Assembly (NCBI GenBank): GCA_003130835.1 | Contig: QEXX01000130.1 | Location: 1-42,505, forward strand | Reading direction: 5' to 3' | From: Anaerolineae bacterium | GTDB taxonomy: Bacteria; Chloroflexota; Anaerolineae; Anaerolineales; UBA4823 | Length of the DNA: 42,505 bases | Shown: positions 13,821 through 21,427 of the stretch, one piece after another | How the letters are laid out: the number at the start of each line of letters is the position of its first letter | Numbering within the stretch: position 1 is the stretch's first letter | The notes under the pieces: model-generated | What the model saw: only the letters and a program-made list of their open reading frames with translations | What the model was told of the DNA's origin: nothing | Databases searched by the model: none | Made by a program: the position numbers and the translations under genes

Positions 13821-14059
13821 GTGACAGATTTTACCGACTTTTATAGTGACATATTTCACATTCACAATTTAGCTTGTGCGGATGCGCAAAGGGCTAAAAC
13901 GCATGATTACGCTGGCGGAGCGTGGGCGTCTTCGCTCACGAGATTCGGCGGACGAGGACGTCCGCCCTGCGACATCGCTTCCTCACCTTGCTCTAGGCAT
14001 GGGCGTCCCCCACCCACGAGGTGCACCTTTCGAGGACATCCGCCCCTGCGGCCTTTAAC
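13821..14059. other. Spacer with two repeat copies, no gene
   Basis: The stretch between the gdhA promoter and gatB contains one good and one degenerate copy of the dispersed GC-rich repeat. The small open frames here are translations of the repeat. No gene is seen. Confidence 0.6.
13919..13972 (+). repeat. Dispersed GC-rich hairpin repeat, copy 2
   Basis: The core GGCGGACGAGGACGTCCGCC folds into a perfect 8-bp hairpin (GGCGGACG/CGTCCGCC, loop AGGA). It is preceded by GGGCGTCTTCGCTCACGAGATTC in outline and followed by CTGCG, as in copies 1 and 3. A degenerate second unit (GGGCGTCCCCCACCCACGAG, then GAGGACATCCGCCCCTGCGG) follows at about 13999-14052. Confidence 0.8.
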
Positions 14060-15550
14060 TCATCTTTTTGCGCTGGTTTTCAAATGATCCAGATGCTCTT
14101 GCAACACCTGTTGGACGACTTTAGGATTTGCTTTTCCTGCGGCTAAGCGCATCACCTGACCGAAAAACCATTGTTGCAGGGTTTCTTTGCCATTCAGATA
14201 GGTTTGAACTTGTTCGGGGTTCTCCTGAAGCACTTGCGCAACCATCTGACGAATTTGATTCACATCAGAGACCTGTTGCAAGCCTTTCTCTTGGATGAGC
14301 TGCCTGGCTCGTTTGTCACTGCCAAACAATTCCGCCAAAATCGCTTTTGCCGTTGGTTGATTGATAGCGCCTTCTTCCAAAACGCTCAACAGTTCCACCA
14401 AAGAGTCAACCGGCAGCAGATAGGGGTCAAACTCCGTGCCGGCTTGGTTCATTAAGCCGAAGACCTCACCGCAAATCCAATTGGCAATGGTTTTTGGAGA
14501 TAGATGCGGTGCCTGAGAAACAGCCTGCTCGAAATAGTCTGCCACGATGCGCTCATTGGTCAGCACCTCCGCATCGTAGGCGCTCAAGCCATATTGGCTT
14601 TGAAAACGCCGCCAACGATTCACCGGTAGTTCAGGCAAATGGAGACGAATCTCCTCCAACCAAGCTGGGTCGATTACCAGGGGCGGTAAATCCGGTTCGG
14701 GAAAGTAGCGATAATCATGGGCTTCTTCTTTTGAACGCTGGGAAACTGTTTTGCCCTGCGCTTCGTCCCAGCCGCGCGTTTCTTGGATGACCTCCTGACC
14801 GGCTTGGAGCAACTTGACCTGGCGTTCGATCTCATACGCGACCGACCGTTCTAACGCGCGAAAGCTGTTCAAGTTTTTGATCTCTGTGCGGGTGCCCAAT
14901 TGCTGGCTGCCGCGCTTGCGCACAGAGACATTGGGTTCGATGCGCATGACTCCTTTTTGCATATCCCCAGAGTTCACCTCGCAATAGCGCAAGAGATTGC
15001 GCAACGCCATTGCATAGGCGCGCACGTCTTCGGCGCTGTGCAGGTCTGGCTCGGTGACGATTTCCAGTAAGGGGACGCCGGCGCGATTTAGGTCGATCAG
15101 CGAATAGTTTTCGCCATCTTTGGTCACGTGGGTCAGTTTGCCCGTATCCTCCTCTAAATGGACGCGGCGAATGCGAACCGTCTTCTCTCCTTGCGAAGTG
15201 AGAATAGTCAGCCTGCCATTACGCGCCAGAGGCTGCTCATATTGAGAAATCTGATACCCCTTTGGCAGGTCAGGGTAAAAGTAGTTCTTGCGGGCAAAGA
15301 TACTGCTGGGCAAAATCTCGCATTCCAAAGCCAGCGCCAAACGCACCCCTAGTTCCACCGCAGCTTGGTTGACCACCGGTAAAACGCCCGGCATGCCTGC
15401 GCACACCGGGCAGACGGCGATGTTCGGCTCGGCGGTGGTGGCATCCACCACCGCACAGGAACAGAACATCTTCGAGCGGGTAGCTAGTTCCGCATGAACT
15501 TCAACACCAATAACAGCTTCATATTTTTCTGTCCAATCAAACTCAGCCAT
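14060..15550 (-). CDS. gatB: Asp-tRNA(Asn)/Glu-tRNA(Gln) amidotransferase subunit B
   Basis: Subunit B of the GatCAB amidotransferase, which phosphorylates and amidates mischarged Glu-tRNA(Gln) and Asp-tRNA(Asn); 496 residues. N-terminal kinase/catalytic core: [15 protein letters not shown], a four-Cys zinc site (CSCAVVDAT... then CPVC), [31 protein letters not shown] and [20 protein letters not shown]. The helical and YqeY-like tail (~residues 300-496) binds tRNA. The start was set at ATG 15550 ([19 protein letters not shown]) because upstream in-frame codons lie within the aminotransferase gene; the genes overlap by 8 nt. It ends the run that begins with gatC and gatA, separated from them by three unrelated genes. 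Confidence 0.96.
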   Translation of the reverse strand: MAEFDWTEKYEAVIGVEVHAELATRSKMFCSCAVVDATTAEPNIAVCPVCAGMPGVLPVVNQAAVELGVRLALALECEILPSSIFARKNYFYPDLPKGYQISQYEQPLARNGRLTILTSQGEKTVRIRRVHLEEDTGKLTHVTKDGENYSLIDLNRAGVPLLEIVTEPDLHSAEDVRAYAMALRNLLRYCEVNSGDMQKGVMRIEPNVSVRKRGSQQLGTRTEIKNLNSFRALERSVAYEIERQVKLLQAGQEVIQETRGWDEAQGKTVSQRSKEEAHDYRYFPEPDLPPLVIDPAWLEEIRLHLPELPVNRWRRFQSQYGLSAYDAEVLTNERIVADYFEQAVSQAPHLSPKTIANWICGEVFGLMNQAGTEFDPYLLPVDSLVELLSVLEEGAINQPTAKAILAELFGSDKRARQLIQEKGLQQVSDVNQIRQMVAQVLQENPEQVQTYLNGKETLQQWFFGQVMRLAAGKANPKVVQQVLQEHLDHLKTSAKR

Positions 15551-16706
15551 ACCGTTGCATAAACCTCTCCATTCTCTTAAGGGCTTCCTCGATTTTTTCG
15601 TAGGCTGTTGCATACGAGCAACGCACAAAGCCTTCACCGCCGGCGCCAAAGGCGTTGCCCGGCACAACCGCCACCCGTTCCTCCTCTAGGAGCTTGTGGG
15701 CAAAGGTTTCCTCATCCATGCCTGTCGCCTTAATGCTGGGGAAAGCATAAAAAGCCCCTCTGGGCTCCACCGTGGGCAAGCCTAACCGATTGAGACCGTT
15801 GACAATCAACAAGCGGCGACGGTTGTACTCTGCGCGCATCTTCTCGACCTCTTCTTGCCCACTGCGCAAGGCCTCCAGCGCAGCATCTTGGGCAACCGTC
15901 GGCGCCGACATAATAGTGTACTGATGCACCCGCAGCAAGCCGCGCAAGATAGGCGCCGGGGCAGCCGCATAACCGATACGCCAGCCGGTCATGGCGTAAT
16001 TTTTTGAAAAGCCCCCCAGTAGGATGGTACGCGGGTACATGCCCGGCAAAGAGGCAAAGCAGATATGCGGCACACCGTACACCAATTGGTCATAAAGTTC
16101 GTCGGAGACGACAATGAGATCATGCCGCTCGGCAATAGCCGCAATTTCCAGCAAGATGTCTCGGGTGGCAACTGCGCCGGTTGGGTTGTTGGGAAAGCCA
16201 AGCAAGATGGCTTTGGTGCGCGGCGTAATGGCTCGTTCTAGGCGTTCGGGGTCAACTTGAAAACCATCTTCTGCTCGTACCGGCACCTCAATCGGAACAC
16301 CACCGGCTAAGATGACCTCAGCTTGATAGGCAACAAAGCAAGGAGTGGGAATGACGACCTCTTCACCCGGATTCAACAAAGCCGTCATCGCCAAATACAA
16401 GGCTTCGGAGACACCAACGGTGATGAGAAGTTCAGTGGCAGGGTCATAGGTCACCTGATAGCGTTGATAGAGATGTTCAGACAGGGCTTGTCGCAAAGCA
16501 AAACGCCCCATATTGGAGGTGTAATGGGTTTCTCCATTCTCCAACGAGCGAATGCCTGCTTGAACGATCCGTTCAGGCGTGGCAAAATCTGGCTCCCCAA
16601 TGCCGAGCGAGATCACGTCTTGCATGGTTGCCACAATATCAAAGAATTTGCGGATGCCGGAGGGTTTGAGGGTTACCACCCGCTCTGAGAGATATTTTTT
16701 GTCCAC
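15543..16706 (-). CDS. PLP-dependent aminotransferase, class I/II (aspartate aminotransferase-like)
   Basis: Fold-type I pyridoxal phosphate transaminase, 387 residues, cytoplasmic. Landmarks: [16 protein letters not shown] (N-terminal substrate lid), [15 protein letters not shown] (phosphate-binding region), [11 protein letters not shown] (substrate/PLP Asn), [13 protein letters not shown] (Asp and Tyr that contact PLP), and [16 protein letters not shown] with the Schiff-base Lys. The C-terminal [17 protein letters not shown] carries the carboxylate-binding Arg. Substrate may be aspartate, alanine or another amino acid. The start is chosen as GTG 16706 because AAAGGAG lies 5 nt upstream; an in-frame ATG at 16784 would add a Pro/Ser-rich 26 residues and overlap the preceding gene closely. 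It overlaps gatB by 8 nt, so they are co-transcribed. Confidence 0.92.
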   Translation of the reverse strand: MDKKYLSERVVTLKPSGIRKFFDIVATMQDVISLGIGEPDFATPERIVQAGIRSLENGETHYTSNMGRFALRQALSEHLYQRYQVTYDPATELLITVGVSEALYLAMTALLNPGEEVVIPTPCFVAYQAEVILAGGVPIEVPVRAEDGFQVDPERLERAITPRTKAILLGFPNNPTGAVATRDILLEIAAIAERHDLIVVSDELYDQLVYGVPHICFASLPGMYPRTILLGGFSKNYAMTGWRIGYAAAPAPILRGLLRVHQYTIMSAPTVAQDAALEALRSGQEEVEKMRAEYNRRRLLIVNGLNRLGLPTVEPRGAFYAFPSIKATGMDEETFAHKLLEEERVAVVPGNAFGAGGEGFVRCSYATAYEKIEEALKRMERFMQRYG

Positions 16707-16762
16707 AGCTTCTCCTTTCGAGGGGACAACTGGAACCGATGGGATGGATGGAAAAGCAGGGT

Positions 16763-16972
16763 TTAAGGTTGATGGATTCGCCATTCGTCAAACAGCTCCC
16801 CGTAGAAAAGTTGAAAGATTTGGTTATCTTGTGTCCGAACCAGGAAGCATTTACCTCCCGGGACTCGCCATTGATCGAGAATCTCCTGAATTTCCAAACG
16901 CCGATCTTGCCACCAGAAAGCAATGGGCTTCTCGGCGTATTCGTATTCAGAGCGACACTCAACGATCTCCAT
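16763..16972 (-). CDS. Small conserved-looking protein, possibly DUF6504-like
   Basis: Protein of 69 residues with no signal or membrane segment. It is rich in aromatic and charged residues: EKPIAFWWQDRRLEIQEILD, then RVPGGKCFLVRTQDNQIFQL and FYGELFDEWRI. The pattern (P-I-A-F-x-W-x-x-R-x-x-I-x-E-I-L-D-x-W, then a beta-rich end with W at the close) resembles small proteins of the DUF6504 type, whose function is unknown to me. It is judged real because it fills the gap between the nucleotidyltransferase (14 nt upstream) and the aminotransferase (56 nt downstream) in the same direction and has protein-like composition. No function is assigned. Confidence 0.65.
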   Translation of the reverse strand: MEIVECRSEYEYAEKPIAFWWQDRRLEIQEILDQWRVPGGKCFLVRTQDNQIFQLFYGELFDEWRIHQP

Positions 16973-16986
16973 GATAACTTTATGCT

Positions 16987-18000
16987 CTAGAAAGAAACAC
17001 TGGTTTGATCGCCAGCATTAACGACGCCCGGACGGCGTTTGATCTGAGCCTTTCGCCCGACCAACGAGTTCTCCAAGACTACATCGGTGACCTCTGCTTT
17101 TTCAGCCAGAATCGATTCGCGAATAATGCTGCTATACACTTTGCATCCTTCTGCCAACGAGGTATGAGGTCCGATGACCGAGTATTTCACTTCAGCGGTT
17201 GGATGGATGAAGACCGGCGGGATAATGACCACATCGGAGCGTTTCATAGCTTCTTGGCTGTTATCCGCTCCGTTTTCTAAGAGATAACGATTGGACTCGA
17301 GCAGGGCTTCGGGCGTGCCGGCATCCAGCCAGACATCCACCGTGCGAGTGGTCATCTTCAAGCCCCGTTCGAGCAGGATATTGATGGCATCGGCGAGGAA
17401 GTATTCTCCGTTGATGGCAATACCGCGGCGCATTTGTTCCTCAATGGCTTCGATCAAACGCTGCGCCTCTTTGAAATAGTAAAAGCCTACCACCACCAAA
17501 TTGTTGCTCAAGTCTTGAGGTTTTTCGATCAGGCGGCGCACATAGCCATCTTTGCCGACTTCAGCCACCCCAAAACGGCGCGGGTCTGGCACCGGCTTTA
17601 CCCAGGCAATGGCTTCTTCGTGATTGTCGAGCAAGCAGGAAAGGTCGGTTTGAATGAGGGTATCGGCAAAGATAACCAGCATCGGGCCATCTAAAAACTG
17701 GCGGGCTAAATAGATGGCATGGGATTGCCCACGCGGGTCTTCTTGAACCACATAATGAGAACGTAAATGAGGATAATGCTTCGCAATATGAGCTTCGATT
17801 TGTTCCCCTAAATAGCCGACAATGTTAATCAGCTCTATTTCGTAGCATTCTGGGAGATTCGCGAGGGTGTCGAGGACATGGTCTAAGACGGCTTTGCCGG
17901 CTAAAGTGACCAATTGCTTGGGCTTGCTGTAGGTAAGCGGACGCAAGCGCGTGCCTAAACCCGCCATTGGGATGACGATCTTCAACGTTTGTTTCTCCAT
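16987..18000 (-). CDS. Sugar-phosphate nucleotidyltransferase
   Basis: Nucleotidyltransferase of the glucose-1-phosphate thymidylyltransferase/GlmU-like family, making an NDP-sugar from a sugar-1-phosphate and NTP; 337 residues. The Rossmann-like catalytic domain begins with IVIPMAGLGTRLRPLTYSKP (signature loop G-x-G-T-R with activating Lys). It continues with VQEDPRGQSHAIYLA, LVIFADTLIQTDL (metal-binding Asp) and VGFYYFKEAQ, and DVWLDAGTPEALLESNRYLL (second metal Asp). From ~residue 260 a short left-handed beta-helix follows (FIHPTAEVKYSVIGPHTSL...CKVYSSIIRESIL). The start is ATG 18000; a GTG at 18018 is possible. Its place between gatA and gatB has no obvious functional link. Substrate sugar and nucleotide are undetermined. 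Confidence 0.9.
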   Translation of the reverse strand: MEKQTLKIVIPMAGLGTRLRPLTYSKPKQLVTLAGKAVLDHVLDTLANLPECYEIELINIVGYLGEQIEAHIAKHYPHLRSHYVVQEDPRGQSHAIYLARQFLDGPMLVIFADTLIQTDLSCLLDNHEEAIAWVKPVPDPRRFGVAEVGKDGYVRRLIEKPQDLSNNLVVVGFYYFKEAQRLIEAIEEQMRRGIAINGEYFLADAINILLERGLKMTTRTVDVWLDAGTPEALLESNRYLLENGADNSQEAMKRSDVVIIPPVFIHPTAEVKYSVIGPHTSLAEGCKVYSSIIRESILAEKAEVTDVVLENSLVGRKAQIKRRPGVVNAGDQTSVSF

Positions 18001-18050
18001 TTTCTGTTTCTTCTCCACCTAAGATTAATTGTATTATACCCTCAAGCTTT

Positions 18051-19520
18051 CTAGGGAGTCCGCAAATGCCAGTCCGTGGTTAGCTGATATGCATGGGCAA
18101 TGCGGAAAAGCAACTCTTCTTGAAAATAACTACCCATCAACTGCATCCCAATGGGCAAACCTTGCTGATCGAAGCCGACCGGGAAAGCCAAGCCCGGCAC
18201 GCCGGCTAGGTTGGCTGGCAAGGTAAAGACATCCTCTAAGTACATTGCTAACGGGTCATCGGTATGCTCGCCAATCGGAAAAGCCGTGGTCGGCGCTATC
18301 GGGGCGGCAATCACATCCACGGTTTGAAAGGCGCGCTCGAAATCCTGTTTGATCAAGGTGCGGACTTTCTGCGCTTTCCCATAATAGGCATCATAATAAC
18401 CAGCCGAAAGGGCGTAGGTGCCCAGCATAATGCGCCGCTTGACTTCTGCTCCGAACTTTTCGCCGCGTGTGCGGTAGAAAATGTCCCACATCGTTGCGGC
18501 GCTGAGACGCGGCCCGTAACGAATGCCATCATAGCGGGCTAGGTTAGCGGAAGCCTCGGCTGGAGCAATCAGATAATAGACCGGCAAGGCATATTCGGTG
18601 TGGGGCAAACTGATTTCCTCAACTTGCGCTCCCAATGCCTGCAAATGACGGATGGCCTCTCGGATAGCTTGCTCCACTTGAGGTTGCATGCCGGGCAAAA
18701 AGTACTCTTTCGGCACACCGATCCGCAGGTTGCTTAGCTCGATGTTTTGATTCAAGTCAATGTGGGGCACCGGCAAGTCGACCGTGGTTGCATCGCGTGG
18801 GTCTACGCCGGCCATCAATTCATAGATCAAGGCAATCTCTTGCATTTCTCTGCCAAATACGCCAACCACATCTAACGAAGAGCCATAAGCTACCAGCCCA
18901 TAGCGCGAGACCCGTCCATAGGTGGGTTTGAGTCCACTCACCCCACAGAAAGAGGCTGGTTGTCGCACACTGCCGCCCGTATCTGTGCCCAGCGCCACCG
19001 GCGCAAGACGGGCCGCCACGGCGGCAGCACTCCCGCCGCTCGATCCACCCGGCACCCGCTCGCGATTCCAAGGATTGCGGGTCACCCCATAGGCAGAGTT
19101 TTCGGTGGAGGAACCCATGGCAAATTCATCGGTATTGGTCTTACCCAGGATAATCGCACCGGCCGCCAGTAAGCGTTCCACCGCCGTTGCATGGTAGGGC
19201 GGCACAAAGCCTTCGAGGATTTTCGAACCGCACGTGCAAGGCATGCCTTTGACACAGAGAATATCCTTAACCGCTAACGGGATTCCCAATAAAGGAGGTA
19301 GTTCGGTTTGAGGAAACTTGCGCCACTCTGCCAGGCGTTGGTCCGCAGCTTCTGCTTGTTTGAGGGCGCCTTCTGGATCGGTAAATAAATACGCATTTAG
19401 GTCTAAATCCAAAAGCTGAATCCGCTCAAGGTAGGCTTGAATGAGTTCGCGGCAGGAAAATTCGCCCTGTCGTAAGCCTTGAATGGCGCGGTGAAGATTG
19501 AGGCTGGTTAAGTCACTCAT
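18051..19520 (-). CDS. gatA: Asp-tRNA(Asn)/Glu-tRNA(Gln) amidotransferase subunit A
   Basis: Amidase subunit of GatCAB, which hydrolyses glutamine and delivers ammonia to GatB; 489 residues. The amidase signature is complete: catalytic Lys in [13 protein letters not shown], the Gly/Ser-rich segment [15 protein letters not shown] with the cis-Ser, and the nucleophile region [21 protein letters not shown]-type C-terminal elements [13 protein letters not shown] and [14 protein letters not shown] are also present. It lies 15 nt after gatC, and 50 nt separate it from the nucleotidyltransferase gene downstream. Confidence 0.97.
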   Translation of the reverse strand: MSDLTSLNLHRAIQGLRQGEFSCRELIQAYLERIQLLDLDLNAYLFTDPEGALKQAEAADQRLAEWRKFPQTELPPLLGIPLAVKDILCVKGMPCTCGSKILEGFVPPYHATAVERLLAAGAIILGKTNTDEFAMGSSTENSAYGVTRNPWNRERVPGGSSGGSAAAVAARLAPVALGTDTGGSVRQPASFCGVSGLKPTYGRVSRYGLVAYGSSLDVVGVFGREMQEIALIYELMAGVDPRDATTVDLPVPHIDLNQNIELSNLRIGVPKEYFLPGMQPQVEQAIREAIRHLQALGAQVEEISLPHTEYALPVYYLIAPAEASANLARYDGIRYGPRLSAATMWDIFYRTRGEKFGAEVKRRIMLGTYALSAGYYDAYYGKAQKVRTLIKQDFERAFQTVDVIAAPIAPTTAFPIGEHTDDPLAMYLEDVFTLPANLAGVPGLAFPVGFDQQGLPIGMQLMGSYFQEELLFRIAHAYQLTTDWHLRTP

Positions 19521-19535
19521 CGTTGGAATAGCGGG

Positions 19536-19823
19536 TCAATCTAAAATTGGTGGGACTCGGAATTGGTTTTGCTCTACCTCTGGAGCGTTGGAAAGCAACT
19601 CGGCGCGCGGCAGCGAGTCTTGCACCTGATCGGGACGCGGAGCGCGCTGGGACTCGACCGCTCGAAACGTGGGCGGCACAGCCTCCGTATCGAGTTCTTG
19701 CAGGCGTTGAAAGTGGTCTAAAATGGCTGAAAGCTGCTCGCGGTATCGTTCTCGTTCCTCGTCACTCAGATTCAGGCGGGCTAAACGGGCAATGTGGTCA
19801 ACTTGTTCTCGTGTTAGGCTCAT
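19536..19823 (-). CDS. gatC: Asp-tRNA(Asn)/Glu-tRNA(Gln) amidotransferase subunit C
   Basis: Small stabilising subunit of GatCAB, 95 residues, the family length. The N-terminal helix LTREQVDHIARLARLNLSDE is diagnostic, followed by YREQLSAILDHFQRLQELDTEAV and the extended region PRPDQVQDSLPRAELLSNAP that wraps GatA. The ATG overlaps the stop of the upstream esterase gene (4 nt), which suggests translational coupling to it. Confidence 0.96.
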   Translation of the reverse strand: MSLTREQVDHIARLARLNLSDEERERYREQLSAILDHFQRLQELDTEAVPPTFRAVESQRAPRPDQVQDSLPRAELLSNAPEVEQNQFRVPPILD

Positions 19824-20785
19824 GGCTCAATTATATCAAATTCAGTTCCTGACCAAGGGGCAGCATACCAGCGAATGTACTGTTCAACATGCGCTTGCCA
19901 GTATGCCTCGTGATGATAGCCTGTATAGAGATACCATTCATGCGGGATCCGCTTGCGGGTGAGCAGTTGTTCGAACCAAATTGCCGATTGGAGAATTGGC
20001 GGCCGGTCGCGATCGCCGATATCCAAAAAGATGCGGGGTAAGGCTGCTGGCGGAATCTGGTCTAACCATCGCTCGATCTTCGGGGCATCGCTCTCAAAGA
20101 TGGCTAAAGAATGGGCGCCAATAGCACCAAAGAACTGCCAATCTTTTAAGCCCAAATGCACTGCCCAACCGGCGCCACGGGACAAGCCGCCAACCGCTCG
20201 CCCGAAACGTTGCGGGATGGTTCGATAGGAACGATCGATGAGCGGAATCAGCTCGTTGACCAACACTTCACCAAAGGGATCCTCGCTGGGCTGCTCCCAT
20301 AGCCGATCGCGCGGCATAACAATCAAAAAGGGAGCGATTTCTCCTTTGAGGATGAAGTGCTCGGCGGCTTCATCGGCGCCCAAACGATCCCACTGGTCAT
20401 CGGTATAACTCTGGCCATGAATGAGAAACAGGACAGGATAGCGCCGATCGGGGTCATCAGCATAGCAAGGGGGCAAATAAACCCGATAATCCATCGCATG
20501 GCGTAGCCGCTCGCTCTCCAGGGCTCCTACGACCATCGTCCCTGCCTTTGAACAAGCAGTCGAAGTGGACTGGGAGGTCGGAGAAGGCTCTGCGGGCAAG
20601 CTGACCGTGGGCATGGGGGCTGACAAAGAAATTAAGGGAGTAGTCGCCTGAACTTCAATGGTTGCGTTGCCCACAGGCATCCGAGTTGGGTTAAGGGTCG
20701 GTTGAAAGGATGAAGTGGGGAGACAAGCGGCCCAGCCGAGGCAGAGCAATGCAAAACCAAGCCACCACTGAGGGCGATCTTTCAC
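19820..20785 (-). CDS. Exported esterase-like alpha/beta hydrolase (esterase D/antigen 85 type)
   Basis: Predicted secreted or lipid-anchored hydrolase, 321 residues. The N-terminus is signal-like (WWLGFALLCLGWAAC, an imperfect lipobox), then a Pro/Ser/Thr-rich linker to about residue 80. The putative esterase domain shows MDYRVYLPPCYADDPDRRYP, LFLIHGQSYTDDQWD (oxyanion region), the nucleophile elbow GGLSRGAGWAV (G-L-S-R-G), DIGDRDR (acid) and YTGYHHEAYW (catalytic His). This matches the esterase D family, known for short acyl or feruloyl esters; the substrate is unknown. The start is a GTG at 20785. It is translationally coupled to gatC, an unexpected partner. Confidence 0.85.
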   Translation of the reverse strand: MKDRPQWWLGFALLCLGWAACLPTSSFQPTLNPTRMPVGNATIEVQATTPLISLSAPMPTVSLPAEPSPTSQSTSTACSKAGTMVVGALESERLRHAMDYRVYLPPCYADDPDRRYPVLFLIHGQSYTDDQWDRLGADEAAEHFILKGEIAPFLIVMPRDRLWEQPSEDPFGEVLVNELIPLIDRSYRTIPQRFGRAVGGLSRGAGWAVHLGLKDWQFFGAIGAHSLAIFESDAPKIERWLDQIPPAALPRIFLDIGDRDRPPILQSAIWFEQLLTRKRIPHEWYLYTGYHHEAYWQAHVEQYIRWYAAPWSGTEFDIIEP

Positions 20786-20791
20786 AGCCTT

Positions 20792-20820
20792 ATTTTACCG
20801 AAGAAAGGCAGCCTCAGCAA
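20792..20820 (-). promoter_or_regulatory. Possible promoter of the esterase-gat run
   Basis: Minus-strand TTGCTG (20820-20815) and TAAAAT (20797-20792) have a 17-bp spacer. The start site would fall almost on the GTG at 20785, giving a nearly leaderless message, so the assignment is weak. Confidence 0.3.
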
Positions 20821-20915
20821 AACATTTCCCGCGCAGCGCGTTAAACCGCAGCACTGCAAACGGCTGTTGACCAAAAGGATGACATTCCCCCTCAGATGCC
20901 CAAAATTAGATTGGG

Positions 20916-21176
20916 TCAGCGCGGTTCTACAACAAAGCGGATGGCGGTGCGAACTTTACCGTCGATCTCCACATCCACGAATTCCGGGATGATGACAATG
21001 TTGTAGCCATCTTCCGTCAAGTAGTTCTTGGCAAGTGCAATTGCCTTAACGGCTTGATTGATAGCGCTGGCGCCAATCGCCTGCACTTCGGCATGTTGGT
21101 GCTCCCGCACCACCCCGGCGATTGCACCCGCCACAGCAGCGGTGCGGGATTTGCCCGATACCTTGATGATATCCAC
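20916..21176 (-). CDS. SpoVS-like protein (stage V sporulation protein S family)
   Basis: 86-residue protein matching SpoVS along its whole length: IIKVSGKSRTAAVAGAIAGV, VREHQHAEVQAIGASAINQA, VKAIALAKNYL and IVIIPEFVDVEIDGKVRTAIRFVVE in outline. The fold is an Alba-like nucleic-acid-binding beta-alpha-beta unit. In Bacillus it affects sporulation, but homologues occur widely in non-sporulating bacteria including Thermus and Chloroflexota, where its role is unclear. The start is a GTG at 21176 with GGAGG about 8-10 nt upstream. It is divergent from metH. Confidence 0.93.
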   Translation of the reverse strand: MDIIKVSGKSRTAAVAGAIAGVVREHQHAEVQAIGASAINQAVKAIALAKNYLTEDGYNIVIIPEFVDVEIDGKVRTAIRFVVEPR

Positions 21177-21361
21177 AGGGGCTCCCTCCTCCCAAAATGT
21201 GTTGTCTGACCGGTTAAGCGACGATCTTCTAAGCGGGTCGTTCGCTATGTCTTCTATACTGTATTGTACAAAAAGTCATGATATAAAGCAAGTCCTTTGT
21301 CAATAGATTTTTCAAAAGCAAGCTGGAAACGTTGATAAACCAAGTGAGTCGTCCGCTTCGG

Positions 21362-21390
21362 TTGACACTCACCTTCAGGAGTGTTAAACT
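21362..21390 (+). promoter_or_regulatory. Possible metH promoter with hairpin in spacer
   Basis: TTGACA (21362-21367) and TAAACT (21385-21390) have a 17-bp spacer. The spacer holds the inverted repeat ACACTC (21365-21370) / GAGTGT (21379-21384), a possible operator. No cobalamin or SAM riboswitch was recognised between here and the start. Confidence 0.4.
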
Positions 21391-21427
21391 TTCGCAAAAA
21401 TTCGACAAAGCAGGTTGACATATTCGA

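Noticed and set aside
13876-14058. Small open frame next to gdhA
   Set aside because: Its peptide (ADEDVRPA) is the translation of the dispersed repeat, recurring in other copies.
21177-21427. Cobalamin or SAM riboswitch upstream of metH
   Set aside because: No B12 box (GCCACTG-like) or SAM-I core could be recognised in the 250 nt.
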